6,389 bases of DNA. Origin: Aquirufa sp. GTDB lineage: Bacteria > Bacteroidota > Bacteroidia > Cytophagales > Spirosomataceae. The DNA lies in assembly GCA_030833145.1 (NCBI GenBank), contig JAURHT010000109.1, positions 1-6,389 on the forward strand. Direction: 5' to 3'. The translations under genes were made by a program, and so were the position numbers. Position 1 is the stretch's first letter, and every line of letters starts with the position of its first letter. Below, one piece after another: positions 6,168 to 6,389 of this stretch. The notes below the pieces were generated by a model that made no database searches, had not been told where the DNA came from, and was given only the letters and a program-made list of their open reading frames with translations.

Positions 6168-6389
6168 TTACTTCAATTCAACTTCAGCACCAGCTTCTTC
6201 TAAAGATTTTTTCAAACCTTCAGCTTCGTCTTTAGATACACCTTCTTTAACAGCTTTCGGTGCAGCATCAACTACATCTTTCGCTTCTTTCAAACCTAAA
6301 CCATTTAAGTCTTTTACTAATTTAACGATCGCTAATTTGTTAGGACCAGCAGCTTTTAAGATTACATCAAAAGATGTTTTCTCAGCAGC
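6168..6389 (-). CDS. rplL: Ribosomal protein L7/L12, C-terminal part (cut by window edge)
   Basis: The last 73 residues and TAA stop of the ribosomal stalk protein that recruits translation factors to the large subunit. The reading frame enters from the right edge as [20 protein letters not shown] and continues through [19 protein letters not shown], then [20 protein letters not shown], ending [10 protein letters not shown]. This is the conserved globular C-terminal domain essentially end to end. The N-terminal dimerisation domain and hinge lie outside the window. The gene is followed by a terminator and mutL, not by rpoB. Confidence 0.97.
   Translation of the reverse strand, partial: AAEKTSFDVILKAAGPNKLAIVKLVKDLNGLGLKEAKDVVDAAPKAVKEGVSKDEAEGLKKSLEEAGAEVELK

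Overview
The window looks like a chromosomal segment from a member of the Bacteroidota, most likely a low-GC Cytophagales-type bacterium. Three things point there: promoter-like TAnnTTTG hexamer-type -7 boxes ahead of two genes, starts without Shine-Dalgarno sequences, and family members typical of the phylum (a DUF4369-plus-thioredoxin lipoprotein-like oxidoreductase, a stand-alone MerC-domain protein, and a GatB and a MutL with Bacteroidota-like variant motifs). The genus is inference and cannot be settled from this window.

Layout from left to right. Positions 20-129 hold a 5S rRNA, the end of an rRNA operon, closed by a strong intrinsic terminator. About 270 bp without a gene follow (173-442). 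That stretch contains a nested inverted and direct repeat element that looks like a mobile or repetitive intergenic unit, then a Bacteroidota-type promoter whose -7 box runs into a perfect 7-5-7 inverted repeat, a candidate metalloregulator operator. This drives a small four-helix MerC-domain membrane protein. Next come gatB (tRNA-dependent amidotransferase subunit B), a periplasmic thioredoxin-like protein and proC (pyrroline-5-carboxylate reductase). These three are packed stop-to-start (0 and 1 bp gaps) and are probably one translationally coupled transcript. On the minus strand mutL converges on proC with a 12-bp overlap of coding ends. The right edge carries the last 73 codons of rplL (ribosomal protein L7/L12), also on the minus strand, with its own hairpin terminator.

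Functionally these are mostly housekeeping genes: translation (5S, gatB, rplL), amino-acid synthesis (proC), envelope redox (thioredoxin-like), DNA repair (mutL) and probably metal handling (merC-like). No defence system, CRISPR array or complete insertion sequence is visible. The points most worth a second look are the break of the usual rplL-rpoB linkage by a terminator and mutL, the loss of all three recognisable endonuclease motifs in MutL, the operator-like dyad at the merC-like promoter, and the structured repeat element behind the rRNA operon.
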